A DNA stretch of 64,000 nucleotides. Source: JBKBMT01 sp046295655. Lineage in GTDB: Bacteria > Pseudomonadota > Alphaproteobacteria > Rhodobacterales > Rhodobacteraceae. The position numbers were made by a program, and so were the translations under genes. Position 1 is the stretch's first letter, and each line of letters begins with the position of its first letter. Below the pieces are notes generated by a model. The model did not search any database, was not told the DNA's origin, and saw only the letters and a program-made list of their open reading frames with translations. The DNA lies in contig JBKBMT010000001.1 in NCBI GenBank assembly GCA_046295655.1, positions 62,001 to 126,000 on the forward strand, given 5' to 3'. Shown in pieces: positions 24,906 to 33,983 of this stretch.

Positions 24906-25181
24906 TCAGGCCAGAAGGTCGCGGAACACATGGGCCGGCAACCCGGCACGCGTCAGCCCCATCGCCCGCAGCGCGGCGTCGGACAGGGCGTCGAGACGTG
25001 CGAACTCCGTCTCGCGCATGGTCCTGTCCAGCGACGGGTTCCAGCCCTGCCCGCATCCGGCGACGAAAGCATCGAGCCTTGCGGCCTGTTCGGGGCTGAG
25101 CCGGGAGTTGGCGGCTATGAGACGGACGGTCAGGGTAGCCTCCCCCGATCGGGTTGGTCCTCCCTGCAAGAAGTCTACCAC
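24906..25181 (-). CDS. Small protein with DUF1127-like C-terminal motif
   Basis: 91 residues if started at the GTG at 25181 (GGAG about 10 nt upstream); longer starts would run into the tRNA-Phe gene and are rejected, and the first internal ATG (25019) would leave only the last 37 residues. The C-terminal part, LDALSDAALRAMGLTRAGLPAHVFRDLL, has the Leu-Ser-Asp...Gly-Leu-Thr-Arg rhythm of DUF1127-type small basic proteins. The N-terminal half contains one Cys. Function unknown; start uncertain. Confidence 0.5.
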   Translation of the reverse strand: MVDFLQGGPTRSGEATLTVRLIAANSRLSPEQAARLDAFVAGCGQGWNPSLDRTMRETEFARLDALSDAALRAMGLTRAGLPAHVFRDLLA

Positions 25182-25274
25182 GAATGACCGCTCCGCGCCA
25201 CCCGGACTGCCGCGACCGGCAGGCGTTCGCGCATGGCGGTGCGTGCTGTCGAGGGGCACAGATACGAGAAGGAA

Positions 25275-25350
<76 letters not shown>

Positions 25351-25420
25351 GGGATCGGTGACGACCGCTGCGGGGCTGCATAGACGACAGGGCGCGCCCT
25401 GTCCAGAGGGGACGGCCGGA

Positions 25421-26561
25421 TCAGCCGTCGTGGGGATGTCCGTCGACGATCACCCGAATCGTGCGGAGATCCTGCGAGAGGCATGTCAGGCTGGCGCGGT
25501 AGCCGGGGGCGATCCGGCCCAGTTCGCGCTCCAGCCCCAGGACCCGGGCAGGGACGCCCGATACCATGCGCAAGGCCAGGCCGACCGGGACGGACGCTTG
25601 TGCCACCATGGTCCGCACCGCCCGGTCGAGGGTCAGATGCGCCCCGGCGAGGGTTCCGTCCTCAGCCGTGAGCCGGCCGCCTTGCAGCGCAATGCGCCGG
25701 CCCGCCAGCGTGAAGCCGGTGCTGTCGTGGCCGACGGTCGGCATGGCGTCGGACACGAGGATCAGCCGGTCCTGCATCAGCCGGGCGGCAAGCGCGAGAT
25801 TATGCGGATCGACGTGATGACCGTCCGCGATGATCCCCGCATACAGCCGGTCCGATACCAGGGCCGCGCCGGCCGGCCCGGGTGCCCGCGCGGAAATCGG
25901 CGGCATCGCGTTGAACAGATGCGTGACGCCCGACAACGCCCGCGACGTCGCCACAAGAGCGGCCGGTGCCTCGGTGTGACCGNNNNNNNNNNGCGAACAG
26001 GATCACGCCCGCCGCAGCGAGCCGGTCGAGCTGCCCGGCCGGCTGCCGTTCGGGCGCGAGGGTCACAAGCAAGGGAAAGGGACGCGGCGCACCGAGGAGT
26101 TCGACGTCCGCATGCGTCAGCGGACGGATCGCGGTGCGGTCATGGATGCCCGGACGGTCGGGCGAAAGGAACGGCCCTTCCAGATGCAGGCCGAGGATCC
26201 CGGGCATCCCGGACGCAGTGGCCTCGGCGACGGCGCGGATGGCGGCAAGATAGGCATCGTCGGGTGCGGTGATGAAGGTTGGCAAGACGTGCGCAGCCCC
26301 GCCGCGCCGGGCGGCGCCGGCAATTCGGTCCAGCGTCGCTGGGTCCGGGCTGTCGTTGAACAGAACGCCGCCGCCCCCGTTGATCTGGAGGTCGATGAAG
26401 CCGGGCGCGACCACCGGGAAGGACAGATCGGCATCGGCCACCGTCCCGGCCCCGACTGCCACGATCCGGTCGCCGGCGATCTCGACGACACGTCCCTGTT
26501 GCGGCGACGCCGGCGAGCCGTCGTGAAGCGTCTCGGCATGGATCCGCAACCTGCGCGCCAT
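25421..26561 (-). CDS. nagA: N-acetylglucosamine-6-phosphate deacetylase, interrupted by assembly Ns
   Basis: Two in-register halves of one NagA protein are separated by ten Ns (25983-25992). The N-terminal half has APGFIDLQINGGGG and HLEGPFLSP (metal-binding Glu), the C-terminal half has HLFNAM, IIADGHHV and LVSDAMP (catalytic Asp). If the Ns are removed with no added base, the bases either side join to give ILFAGHTEA, the conserved metal-histidine motif, and the frame runs unbroken for 376 residues. So the gene is very likely intact. Deacetylates GlcNAc-6-phosphate to glucosamine-6-phosphate in amino-sugar or peptidoglycan recycling. Starts 3 nt after the DeoR-family regulator, same operon. 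Confidence 0.93.
25983..25992. other. Assembly gap (10 N)
   Basis: A run of ten undetermined bases inside nagA. The ten-base placeholder breaks the reading frame; the flanking sequence reads through perfectly if no base is inserted, so the gap is probably an artefact of contig joining rather than missing sequence. Confidence 0.95.
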
Positions 26562-26564
26562 GGA

Positions 26565-27323
26565 TCAGGTCACGATCACGGCCGTATTCCACTCGCGGCA
26601 GCGGGCAGCAAGATCCTCCGGCGGCGATGCACTGGTGAACAGCCGGTCGACATCGGCCAGCGAGGCGATCCTGACCGGCGCCGTCCGGTCGAATTTCGAG
26701 GCATCGGCGGCCAGCCACGTCTCGCGCGATTGCCGGATGATGGCCTGGCTGACCCGCACCTCGCGGAAGTCGTAGTCCAGAAGGTCGCCGTCGGCATCGA
26801 GGCCCGATGTGCCGATCACCGCGATATCGACCTTGAAGTGACGCACGATCTCCAGCGTTACGTCGCCGACAAGGCCACCGTCCGCCCGTCGCAGCACACC
26901 CCCCGCGACGATGACTTCGACCGAATCGTTCGGCGCAAGGATGTTCGCAATGTTGAGGTTGTTCGTGACGACCAGAAGATCGCGGTGGCCAAGAAGTGCG
27001 CGGGCGACGGCCTCGGTCGTGGTGCCGATGTTCAGAAACACCGAAGCCGCATTGGGGATCTCGGCCGCGACAGCCGCGGCAATCCGTTCCTTCTCGACGC
27101 GGTTCATCTCGCGGCGCTCGGAATAGCCGATGTTGGCCACGCCGGAGGGCACGACGGCGCCGCCGTGGACGCGCACCAGCTGGCCGGCATCGCACAGTTC
27201 GCCCAGATCGCGGCGGATCGTCTGAAGCGTGACGCCGAAATGTTCGGCCAGATGCTCCACCGCAACCGAACCCGTGCTGCGCGCAAGCCGCAGGATCTCG
27301 GCATGTCGGAAATTCTGCGCCAT
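26565..27323 (-). CDS. glpR: DeoR-family transcriptional regulator (GlpR-like)
   Basis: 252 residues from the ATG at 27323. N-terminal DeoR winged helix-turn-helix (VEHLAEHFGVTLQTIRRDLGEL, about residues 22-43) and C-terminal sugar-phosphate-sensing domain (NIGTTTEAVARAL, VVTNNLNIANIL, VIGTSGLDADG, DASKFDRTAPVRIA). These repressors respond to phosphorylated sugars or glycerol-3-phosphate. It is divergent from glpD, which fits GlpR, but is followed 3 nt later by nagA, which fits an amino-sugar regulator. A longer reading starting at 27515 overlaps the promoter region and is rejected. The gene symbol is tentative. Confidence 0.85.
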   Translation of the reverse strand: MAQNFRHAEILRLARSTGSVAVEHLAEHFGVTLQTIRRDLGELCDAGQLVRVHGGAVVPSGVANIGYSERREMNRVEKERIAAAVAAEIPNAASVFLNIGTTTEAVARALLGHRDLLVVTNNLNIANILAPNDSVEVIVAGGVLRRADGGLVGDVTLEIVRHFKVDIAVIGTSGLDADGDLLDYDFREVRVSQAIIRQSRETWLAADASKFDRTAPVRIASLADVDRLFTSASPPEDLAARCREWNTAVIVT

Positions 27324-27422
27324 GGTGTTCGTGGCCGCTCCCTGTCCTGCGGGCATCATTGCCGCTCGCCTGCGCCGCATCAAGCGGGGCCGGCATGCGC
27401 GGGTCGCGGCAGGCGGGCGGCA

Positions 27423-27442
27423 AAACGAAAAGAAACGAAAAG
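27423..27442. promoter_or_regulatory. Tandem 10-bp repeat, candidate DeoR/GlpR operator
   Basis: AAACGAAAAG occurs twice head-to-tail (27423-27432, 27433-27442); read on the other strand each unit is CTTTTCGTTT, resembling the TTTCGTTT-type direct repeats bound by several DeoR-family proteins. It sits in the 179-nt divergent region between the regulator and glpD, 6 nt before a TTGACC -35-like element (27448-27453). Binding here could control glpD and the regulator itself. Confidence 0.55.
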
Positions 27443-27502
27443 ATCTGTTGACCGAACGCGCATCCACCGCCAGATTCCCTGCAGGTGTGAGGAGCGTTGG
27501 CG

Positions 27503-29092
27503 ATGGACCAGGCACACGCAGTCGATCTTTTCGTGATCGGCGGCGGGATCAACGGCTGCGGCATCGCCCGCGACGCCGCGGGGCGCGGCCTTTCGGTCGT
27601 CCTGGCCGAAAAGGGCGATCTTGCCCAGGCAACCTCCTCTGCCTCGACCAAGCTGTTCCACGGCGGGTTGCGGTATCTCGAGTACTTCGAGTTCAGACTT
27701 GTGCGCGAGGCGCTGGCCGAACGCGAGATCCTGCTGCGGGCAATGCCGCATATAAGCTGGCCGATGCGCTTCGTGCTTCCCTACGATCCGGCGATGCGGT
27801 TCGACGCCGACACGCCGACATCGCGGCTGATCGGACTTTTCATGCCCTGGCTGCGCGGGCGCCGCCCGGCCTGGCTCATTCGGCTCGGCCTGTTTCTCTA
27901 TGACACGCTGGGCAAGCGAAGCATCCTTCCCGGCACCCGCAGTCTTGACCTGCGCAACGATCCGGCCGGCCTCCCGCTTCGACCCGAGTTCCGGCGGGCG
28001 TTCGAATACTCCGACTGCTGGGTCGAGGACTCGCGCCTCGTGGTCCTGAACGCCCGCGATGCAGAGGCCCGCGGTGCCCGTATCCTGACCCGGTGCAACG
28101 TCGTGTCGGCGCGCCGCGAAGGTGCCGTCTGGCACGTCGGCCTGCGCCACGACGACGGCCGCTGCGAGACGGTGGCGGCACGGGGACTGGTCAATGCCGG
28201 CGGGCCCTGGGCCGAGACCCTGCTCAAGGGCGCGCTGGGACGGGAACCCAAGGCGCATGTCCGGCTGGTGCGGGGCAGTCACATCGTCACCCGCAAGCTC
28301 TTCGACCATGACCGCTGCTACTTCTTTCAGGGCAGCGACGGCCGGATCGTGTTCGCGATCCCCTACGAGACCGATTTCACCCTGATCGGCACTACCGACC
28401 GGGAACACGAGGGCGCCCCCGAAACGGCGGAATGCACCGAGGCGGAGCGCGACTACCTGCTGTCTTTCGTCAACCGCTATTTCCGGCGCCCGGTGACGCC
28501 GGAGGATATCGTCTGGTCCTACTCCGGTGTCCGTCCGCTCTATGACGACGGGGCCAAGTCCGCCACGGCCGCAACGCGCGACTACGTGCTGACCCTAGAT
28601 ACCGACGGGCCGGTGCTGCTCAACGTGTTCGGTGGCAAGATCACCACCTATCGGCGACTGGCCGAGGCGGCGATGGCGCGGCTGGCCCCGCATTTTCCGG
28701 CCGCCGGCGGGCCGTGGACGGCCGGGGCACCCCTTCCCGGCGGAGATTTCGCGGTGGACGGGTTCGAGGCGCTTGTCGAGACGCTGCGGCGCGACCATCC
28801 CCATCTGACCCCGCTCCACGCCCGCCGACTGGTTCGCGCCTATGGCACCGAGGCGGCGCAGGTGATCCGGGGGGCAACGGAGGCGATGGCGCCTGGCCGG
28901 CATTTCGGGGCGACCCTGACCGAGGCCGAACTCCACTGGCTCGTCACGCGGGAATTTGCACGCACCGCCGAGGATGTGGTCTGGCGCCGCACGAAGCTGG
29001 GGCTGCGTCTCCATCCCGACCAGATCGCCGAGATCGACGCCTGGCTGGCCCGTCATCCGGCGCTGTCCCGCCCGCCGTCGGCGGCGGAATAG
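27503..29092 (+). CDS. glpD: Glycerol-3-phosphate dehydrogenase (aerobic, FAD)
   Basis: 529 residues from the ATG at 27503 (GAGGAG 8-13 nt upstream; a TTG two codons earlier lies too close to it). N-terminal FAD motif VIGGGINGCGIARDAAGRG at residues 12-30, then STKLFHGGLRYLEYFEFRLV, RGSHIV, and IGTTDREH, all GlpD hallmarks. Membrane-associated, passes electrons from sn-glycerol-3-phosphate to quinone, producing dihydroxyacetone phosphate. No glpK or glpF follows; the next gene is a dipeptidase. Divergent from a DeoR-family regulator with a candidate operator between. Confidence 0.96.
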   Translation: MDQAHAVDLFVIGGGINGCGIARDAAGRGLSVVLAEKGDLAQATSSASTKLFHGGLRYLEYFEFRLVREALAEREILLRAMPHISWPMRFVLPYDPAMRFDADTPTSRLIGLFMPWLRGRRPAWLIRLGLFLYDTLGKRSILPGTRSLDLRNDPAGLPLRPEFRRAFEYSDCWVEDSRLVVLNARDAEARGARILTRCNVVSARREGAVWHVGLRHDDGRCETVAARGLVNAGGPWAETLLKGALGREPKAHVRLVRGSHIVTRKLFDHDRCYFFQGSDGRIVFAIPYETDFTLIGTTDREHEGAPETAECTEAERDYLLSFVNRYFRRPVTPEDIVWSYSGVRPLYDDGAKSATAATRDYVLTLDTDGPVLLNVFGGKITTYRRLAEAAMARLAPHFPAAGGPWTAGAPLPGGDFAVDGFEALVETLRRDHPHLTPLHARRLVRAYGTEAAQVIRGATEAMAPGRHFGATLTEAELHWLVTREFARTAEDVVWRRTKLGLRLHPDQIAEIDAWLARHPALSRPPSAAE

Positions 29093-29153
29093 CAGCTCTG
29101 GCAACCGCGCGCGCCCCGGCGCAGACTGGGGTCGGGCGCATCGGGCAACCACC

Positions 29154-30188
29154 ATGGACGACGAGCCGGTTTTCGACGGTCACAACGACCTTCTGACGCA
29201 TCTGTTCGCGACCGAAGATGCGGACGGAAAGGCGTTCTTCGACGGCCGGCACGGCCATCTGGATCTGGCGCGCTGCCGCGCCGGAAATCTCGCCGGAGGG
29301 CTGTTCGCGATCTGGGTGCCGGGCGATCCGGCCCGGTCGCCCGATCCGAACGACCCCGCCCCGGTGCATCCCGCCGTCGATCCGCAGCACGCCCGTCGCG
29401 TGACGCTGGCGCAGGCGGCAACGCTTCTGCGCATGGCGCATGCGCGTCCTGATGCGATCCGGCTCTGCACCACCGCGGACCAGATCGAGGCTGCCCGGGC
29501 TGCCGGAGTCATTGCCGCGGTGATGCATCTCGAAGGTGCCGAAGCGATCGACCCCGGGCTCGACATCCTGCATGTCCTCCATGCGGCCGGGTTGCGATCG
29601 CTCGGGCCGGTATGGAGCCGCGAGAATGCGTTCGGTCACGGCGTGCCATTCCGCTTTCCGGCCGGCCCGGACACCGGCCCGGGCCTGACCGAGGCGGGCC
29701 GGCGGCTGGTGGCCGAATGCGACCGGCTGGGCATCCTGATCGATCTCAGTCACCTGAACGAGGCGGGGTTCTGGGATGTCGCCGCGGTTTCAGACCGGCC
29801 GCTGGTCGCCACCCATTCCGCGGTGCATGCGATCTGCCCGTCTTCGCGGAACCTGACCGATCGCCAGCTCGACGCGATCGCCGAACGGGGAGGGCTGGTC
29901 GGGTTGAATTTCGGCGTCCGGTTCCTGCGACCCGACGGCCGGCGCGACAGCGCCACGCCCCTGACCCTGCTGGTTCGACACCTCGCGCATCTGGTCGAGC
30001 GCCTGGGCGAGGGCGGTGTGGCGCTCGGGTCCGATTTCGACGGCACCACGGTTCCGGACCGTCTGGCCTCGGCCTCGGCCCTGCCGGCGCTTGCCGCGGC
30101 CATGTCCGAGGCCGGCTTTCCGCCGGCTCTGCAGCACCGGATCTTCTGGCAGAACTGGCTCGACCTGTTGCGCCGCAGCATAGGCTGA
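29154..30188 (+). CDS. Membrane-dipeptidase family (M19) zinc dipeptidase
   Basis: 344 residues from the ATG at 29154. Motifs of the renal dipeptidase family: DGHNDLL (H10-x-D12 metal site), HLEGAEAIDPGLD (bridging Glu), LIDLSHLNEAGFWDV, THSAVHAI and GSDFDGTTVP. No signal peptide, so probably cytoplasmic, as for most bacterial members; they hydrolyse dipeptides including D-amino-acid-containing ones. The start has no strong ribosome site, but upstream in-frame sequence overlaps glpD in a non-conserved frame. 61 nt downstream of glpD and may be co-transcribed. Confidence 0.92.
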   Translation: MDDEPVFDGHNDLLTHLFATEDADGKAFFDGRHGHLDLARCRAGNLAGGLFAIWVPGDPARSPDPNDPAPVHPAVDPQHARRVTLAQAATLLRMAHARPDAIRLCTTADQIEAARAAGVIAAVMHLEGAEAIDPGLDILHVLHAAGLRSLGPVWSRENAFGHGVPFRFPAGPDTGPGLTEAGRRLVAECDRLGILIDLSHLNEAGFWDVAAVSDRPLVATHSAVHAICPSSRNLTDRQLDAIAERGGLVGLNFGVRFLRPDGRRDSATPLTLLVRHLAHLVERLGEGGVALGSDFDGTTVPDRLASASALPALAAAMSEAGFPPALQHRIFWQNWLDLLRRSIG

Positions 30189-30275
30189 TCGGGGAACTCC
30201 GAAAATCCGACCCGTAAATCCCGCCTTCACCGTGGCCTGCTAGGGCTCGGGGCGGGTGAAAGGAAGGGTGAATTC

Positions 30276-31109
30276 ATGGCCGGGCCGTCGAACGCCGCGC
30301 CAGTCATCGTCAAACGCAGGAAGGTCGTCGCGGGCGGCAGGCATCACGGCGGGGCCTGGAAGGTCGCCTATGCCGATTTCGTCACCGCCATGATGGCCTT
30401 CTTCCTGCTGATGTGGCTGCTCAACGCGACCACCGAGAAACAGCGCAAGGGCATCGCGGACTACTTCAACCCGACCATCCCGATCAACCGAATTTCCGGG
30501 GGCGGCGACGGCGCATTCGGCGGCGACAGCGTGTTCTCGGAAGAAGTGCTTGCGCAGACCGGCACCGGGGCATCGCGTGCTTCTCCGACGGCCGAACGCC
30601 AGGCGCGGGGCGAGGACAGCGACCATCTCGCGGCGATCGAGCAGCACGCGCTGGAACAGGTCGCGCAGCGGCTTCGGGCGCTCAGCGGCGAAAGCGTCCT
30701 TCTCGAAAGGCTCCTGCGCCATGTGGTCACGCGGCTTACAGACGAAGGGCTGGTCATCGAGATCTTCGATCTGGAAGATGCCCCCCTGTTCCTGCCTGAC
30801 AGCGACGAACCGACACCGGTGACCGGGCAGATCGCCGCCATTCTGGCCCGATCCTTCGACATCGTCACGAATCAGGTCGCGGTCCAGGGTCATGTCCGCG
30901 CCTATCCGGTGACGCTGATCGTCAACCCGGTGTGGGATCTGTCCGCGGCGCGCGCCCAGCGGGTCCGGAGCTTGCTGGGCAAGTCGGGCCTCGACCCCGA
31001 CCGGATGCAGCGCGTCACCGGATTTGCAGACCGCCGACCGGTTGCGCCCGACCCCAGCGCGGTGCGCAACAACCGCGTCGAGATCATCCTGCTGCGCCGG
31101 ACCCGCTGA
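30276..31109 (+). CDS. motB: Flagellar motor stator protein MotB
   Basis: 277 residues. A basic N-terminus (KRRKVV) precedes the single membrane helix AYADFVTAMMAFFLLMWLL; D34 is the conserved proton-binding aspartate. A plug-like region and an OmpA/MotB peptidoglycan-binding domain follow (VQGHVRA, AQRVRSLLGKSGL, NNRVEIILLRR). MotB with MotA forms the proton channel driving the flagellum. No motA is present in this window; it starts a plus-strand flagellar block. A GC-rich hairpin and CtrA-like box separate it from flgE. Confidence 0.95.
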   Translation: MAGPSNAAPVIVKRRKVVAGGRHHGGAWKVAYADFVTAMMAFFLLMWLLNATTEKQRKGIADYFNPTIPINRISGGGDGAFGGDSVFSEEVLAQTGTGASRASPTAERQARGEDSDHLAAIEQHALEQVAQRLRALSGESVLLERLLRHVVTRLTDEGLVIEIFDLEDAPLFLPDSDEPTPVTGQIAAILARSFDIVTNQVAVQGHVRAYPVTLIVNPVWDLSAARAQRVRSLLGKSGLDPDRMQRVTGFADRRPVAPDPSAVRNNRVEIILLRRTR

Positions 31110-31128
31110 GAGGCCGGCCTTTCGGCCA

Positions 31129-31144
31129 TTAGCGCGATCTTAAG
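31129..31144 (+). promoter_or_regulatory. CtrA-box-like site upstream of flgE
   Basis: TTAG-N7-TTAAG (31129-31132, spacer CGCGATC, 31140-31144) matches the TTAA-N7-TTAAC pattern of the alphaproteobacterial cell-cycle regulator CtrA except at one base of each half. It lies 60 nt before the flgE ATG and just after a short GGCCG/CGGCC hairpin that follows motB. CtrA control of flagellar genes is established for several Rhodobacterales. Confidence 0.45.
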
Positions 31145-31203
31145 CCGGCGTCCGCATCCTGCCCGCAACGAACAGGGTCACGGCAGCAGAAAGGTGCGGT
31201 TCC

Positions 31204-32502
31204 ATGACGATATCTTCCTCGCTCAATGCCGGGGTGGCCGGACTGAACGCGAATGCGACACGGCTGGCTGCCATCGCGGACAATATCGCAAACTCGGCCA
31301 CCCACGGCTACAAGCGCAGCTCGGTCGATTTCCATGCCCTGGTGAACGCCCCGACAAGCAGCCCGCGCTTCACCGCCGGCGGCGTCCGGGCGACCAGCCT
31401 CCGGATGATCGACGAACGCGGCCCGCTGATCTCCAGCGACAATCCGACCGATCTTGCGGTGAACGGGCGCGGCTTCCTGCCGGTCGCGGCGCTCGAATCG
31501 ATCGGCCGCGGCGGTCCCTTGCCGATGTCGCTGGTGACCACCGGATCGTTCCGGCTGGATGCGGAAGGATTGCTGCGCACCGAATCCGGCCAGGTGCTGC
31601 TGGGTTGGTCGGCGCTGCCCGACGGCAGCTTCGCGCCGCAGCCGCGCGACACCACCGCAGGGCTCGAGCCGGTGCGCGTCTCGGTCAGCCAGTTCACCGC
31701 CAATCCGACGACAGCCGTTTCGGTCGCGGTGAACCTGCCCGCAGATGCCACCCGCGCCGGCGCTTCGGGTGACCCGCTGGAGCTGCCGGTGCAGTACTTC
31801 GGGAACCTCGGCACGACCGAGGCGCTCGTCTTCCGCTTCGCGCCGACCGTGCCGGCGGCCGGCAGTTCGAATCAGTGGACGTTGACCATCGAGGATTCGA
31901 CGAGCGGCAGTACCGTCGGCGAATATGTCCTGACCTTCGACGACAGCCAGGCGGCGGGCGGCACGCTTGCCTCGGTCACAACGACATCGGGCGGACCCTA
32001 CGACCCGGTGACAGGCCGGATGGACCTGACGCTCGGCAGCGGCACCCTTTCGCTCGACATCGGCGTGCCTGGCCAGCGCAACGGGATGTCCCAGCTGTCG
32101 GCCAGCTTCGCGCCGGTCTCGATCTCGCGCGACGGTGCCCCGGTGGCCAGCATCGTGGGGCTGGAGGTCGATGGAAAGGGCGTGCTTCACGCGCTCTATG
32201 ATCAGGGCTTCTCGCGGCCGCTCTATCGCATTCCGTTGGTGGACGTGCCCAATCCGAACGGCCTGATCGCGCTGAACAACCAGGCCTATCGCGTATCGCC
32301 CGCAAGCGGTGCGTTCTATCTGTGGGATGCGGGCGACGGGCCGACCGGTTCGGTCGCAGGCTTCGCGCGCGAGGAATCGGCAACCGATGTCGCCCGGGAA
32401 CTCACACATCTGATCCAGACCCAGCGCGCCTACTCCTCGAACGCGAAGGTCATCCAGACCGTGGACGACATGTTGCAGGAAACCACGAACATAAAGCGCT
32501 GA
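31204..32502 (+). CDS. flgE: Flagellar hook protein FlgE
   Basis: 432 residues. N-terminal ISSSLNAGVAGLNANATRLA and IADNIANSATHGYKR and C-terminal LTHLIQTQRAYSSNAKVIQTVDDML are the terminal heptad-repeat segments that form the hook core; the centre is a variable surface domain rich in Thr/Ala. Exported by the flagellar type III system without a cleaved signal. First gene after the CtrA-like box; followed by flgK, flgL and flgI with 22, 1 and overlapping spacing. Confidence 0.96.
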   Translation: MTISSSLNAGVAGLNANATRLAAIADNIANSATHGYKRSSVDFHALVNAPTSSPRFTAGGVRATSLRMIDERGPLISSDNPTDLAVNGRGFLPVAALESIGRGGPLPMSLVTTGSFRLDAEGLLRTESGQVLLGWSALPDGSFAPQPRDTTAGLEPVRVSVSQFTANPTTAVSVAVNLPADATRAGASGDPLELPVQYFGNLGTTEALVFRFAPTVPAAGSSNQWTLTIEDSTSGSTVGEYVLTFDDSQAAGGTLASVTTTSGGPYDPVTGRMDLTLGSGTLSLDIGVPGQRNGMSQLSASFAPVSISRDGAPVASIVGLEVDGKGVLHALYDQGFSRPLYRIPLVDVPNPNGLIALNNQAYRVSPASGAFYLWDAGDGPTGSVAGFAREESATDVARELTHLIQTQRAYSSNAKVIQTVDDMLQETTNIKR

Positions 32503-32524
32503 GACCTGACCGCGGAGACGGTGA

Positions 32525-33982
32525 ATGAGCCTTTCCACAACGCTTAATGCCGCGCTCTCCGGCCTCGGCGCCGCCGCCCGGGGGGCCGAGGTCGTGGCCT
32601 CGAACATCGCCAATGCGCGCACCCCCGGCTATGCGCGGCGCGAGCTTCAGCTGACCGGAATCGTGCTTGACGGAAAGGGTCAGGGGGTGCGTGGTTCAGG
32701 CACCGCCCGCATCGTCGATCTGGCGCTCGCCAACGACCGTCGCGCGGCTGGCGCCCTGTCGGCGGGTGCATCGGTCCGGTCCGGCTTTCTTGCCGGCCTG
32801 GAACGGGTGATCGGCCTGCCGGGCGACCCCGGATCGCTGGGCGACCGCATCGGGCGGCTGGAAGGTGCGATCCTCGCGGCTGCGGGCCGACCCGAGGCCG
32901 AGGCGCGGCTTGCGGGGATCGCGGCAGAGGCGCGCGCCCTCGCGGGCGGCCTGTCGCAGGCATCCGCCCACGTCCAGCAGGAACGCGAGCGGGCAGACAG
33001 GGCGATCGCCGCCGATGTCGATTTCCTGAACCGGACGCTCGCGCAGATCGCCGATCTGAACGGCCGCATCCGCCAGGTCGCGGGGTCCGGTCGCGATGCG
33101 GCGGGGCTTGTGGACCTGCGCGCCCAGCTGATCGACGGCATCGCCGAGATCGTGCCGCTCCGCGAACTGCCGCGCGAACATGGCCAGGTCGCGCTCTACA
33201 CCGCCGGCGGTGCGGCGCTGCTCGACGGCGGTCCCGCCGTCTTCGGCTTCGAGGCCGCCGGCACGATCGTTCCGCAGATGACACAGGCGTCCGGCGCATT
33301 GTCGGGCCTCACCCTCAACGGCCGGCCGCTTGCGACCGGCGGCGTCGGCACGCTGATCGCCGGCGGGCGCCTCGCCGCGGCCTTCGCGGTCCGCGACGAG
33401 CTTGCGCCGGCTGCCCAGGCCCGCCTCGATGCCCTCGCGCGCGATCTGCTGGAACGTTTCGCGGACCCTGCCACCGACCCGAGCCTCGGCCCGGGCGCGC
33501 CGGGGCTTTTCGCCGATCTCGGCGGTCCGTCCGGGCCGGGAGCCGAGATCGGGCTGGCCGGCAGGCTGCGGCTCAACCCGCTTGCCGATCCCGATGCCGG
33601 CGGCGAACTCTGGCGGATCCGGGCCGGACTGGGCGCAGCCGGCCCGGGCGACAGCGGATCCGCGGCCCAGCTCGACCGGCTTGCCGCCGCGCTCGATGCC
33701 CCGCGCGTCCCGGCCTCGGGTGGCTTCGGTCCCGGCGCGCGCAGCTTTTCCTCCCTCGCCGCCGATCTCGCCTCGGGCCTCGTTGCCGCACGGCTGTCGG
33801 AAGAGGATGCCGCAACCCATCTTTTCGCCAGGCTCGCCACGCTGCGCGAGATCGAGGCCGCAGGGGGCGTCGATACCGATGTCGAACTGCAGCGGCTGCT
33901 GCAGATCGAACGCGCCTATGCCGCGAATGCCCGGGTGATCCAGGCCGTCGACCGGATGCTCGAAAACCTGATGGGGCTCTGA
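32525..33982 (+). CDS. flgK: Flagellar hook-associated protein 1 (FlgK)
   Basis: 485 residues. N-terminal LSTTLNAALSGLGAAARGAEVVASNIANARTPGYARRE (in pieces) is the flagellar rod/hook signature; the C-terminal VDTDVELQRLLQIERAYAANARVIQAVDRMLENLM is typical of FlgK. Coiled-coil region around residues 130-190. Forms the first junction ring between hook and filament. One base separates its stop from the flgL start. Confidence 0.95.
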   Translation: MSLSTTLNAALSGLGAAARGAEVVASNIANARTPGYARRELQLTGIVLDGKGQGVRGSGTARIVDLALANDRRAAGALSAGASVRSGFLAGLERVIGLPGDPGSLGDRIGRLEGAILAAAGRPEAEARLAGIAAEARALAGGLSQASAHVQQERERADRAIAADVDFLNRTLAQIADLNGRIRQVAGSGRDAAGLVDLRAQLIDGIAEIVPLRELPREHGQVALYTAGGAALLDGGPAVFGFEAAGTIVPQMTQASGALSGLTLNGRPLATGGVGTLIAGGRLAAAFAVRDELAPAAQARLDALARDLLERFADPATDPSLGPGAPGLFADLGGPSGPGAEIGLAGRLRLNPLADPDAGGELWRIRAGLGAAGPGDSGSAAQLDRLAAALDAPRVPASGGFGPGARSFSSLAADLASGLVAARLSEEDAATHLFARLATLREIEAAGGVDTDVELQRLLQIERAYAANARVIQAVDRMLENLMGL

Positions 33983-33983
33983 C

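Noticed and set aside
25800..26561. Frameshifted or truncated nagA as a pseudogene
   Set aside because: The break coincides exactly with ten Ns and the flanks rejoin perfectly in frame, so it is an assembly artefact.
28956..30188. Longer dipeptidase starting inside glpD
   Set aside because: The first 66 residues are an Arg-rich frame overlapping glpD and do not resemble the family.
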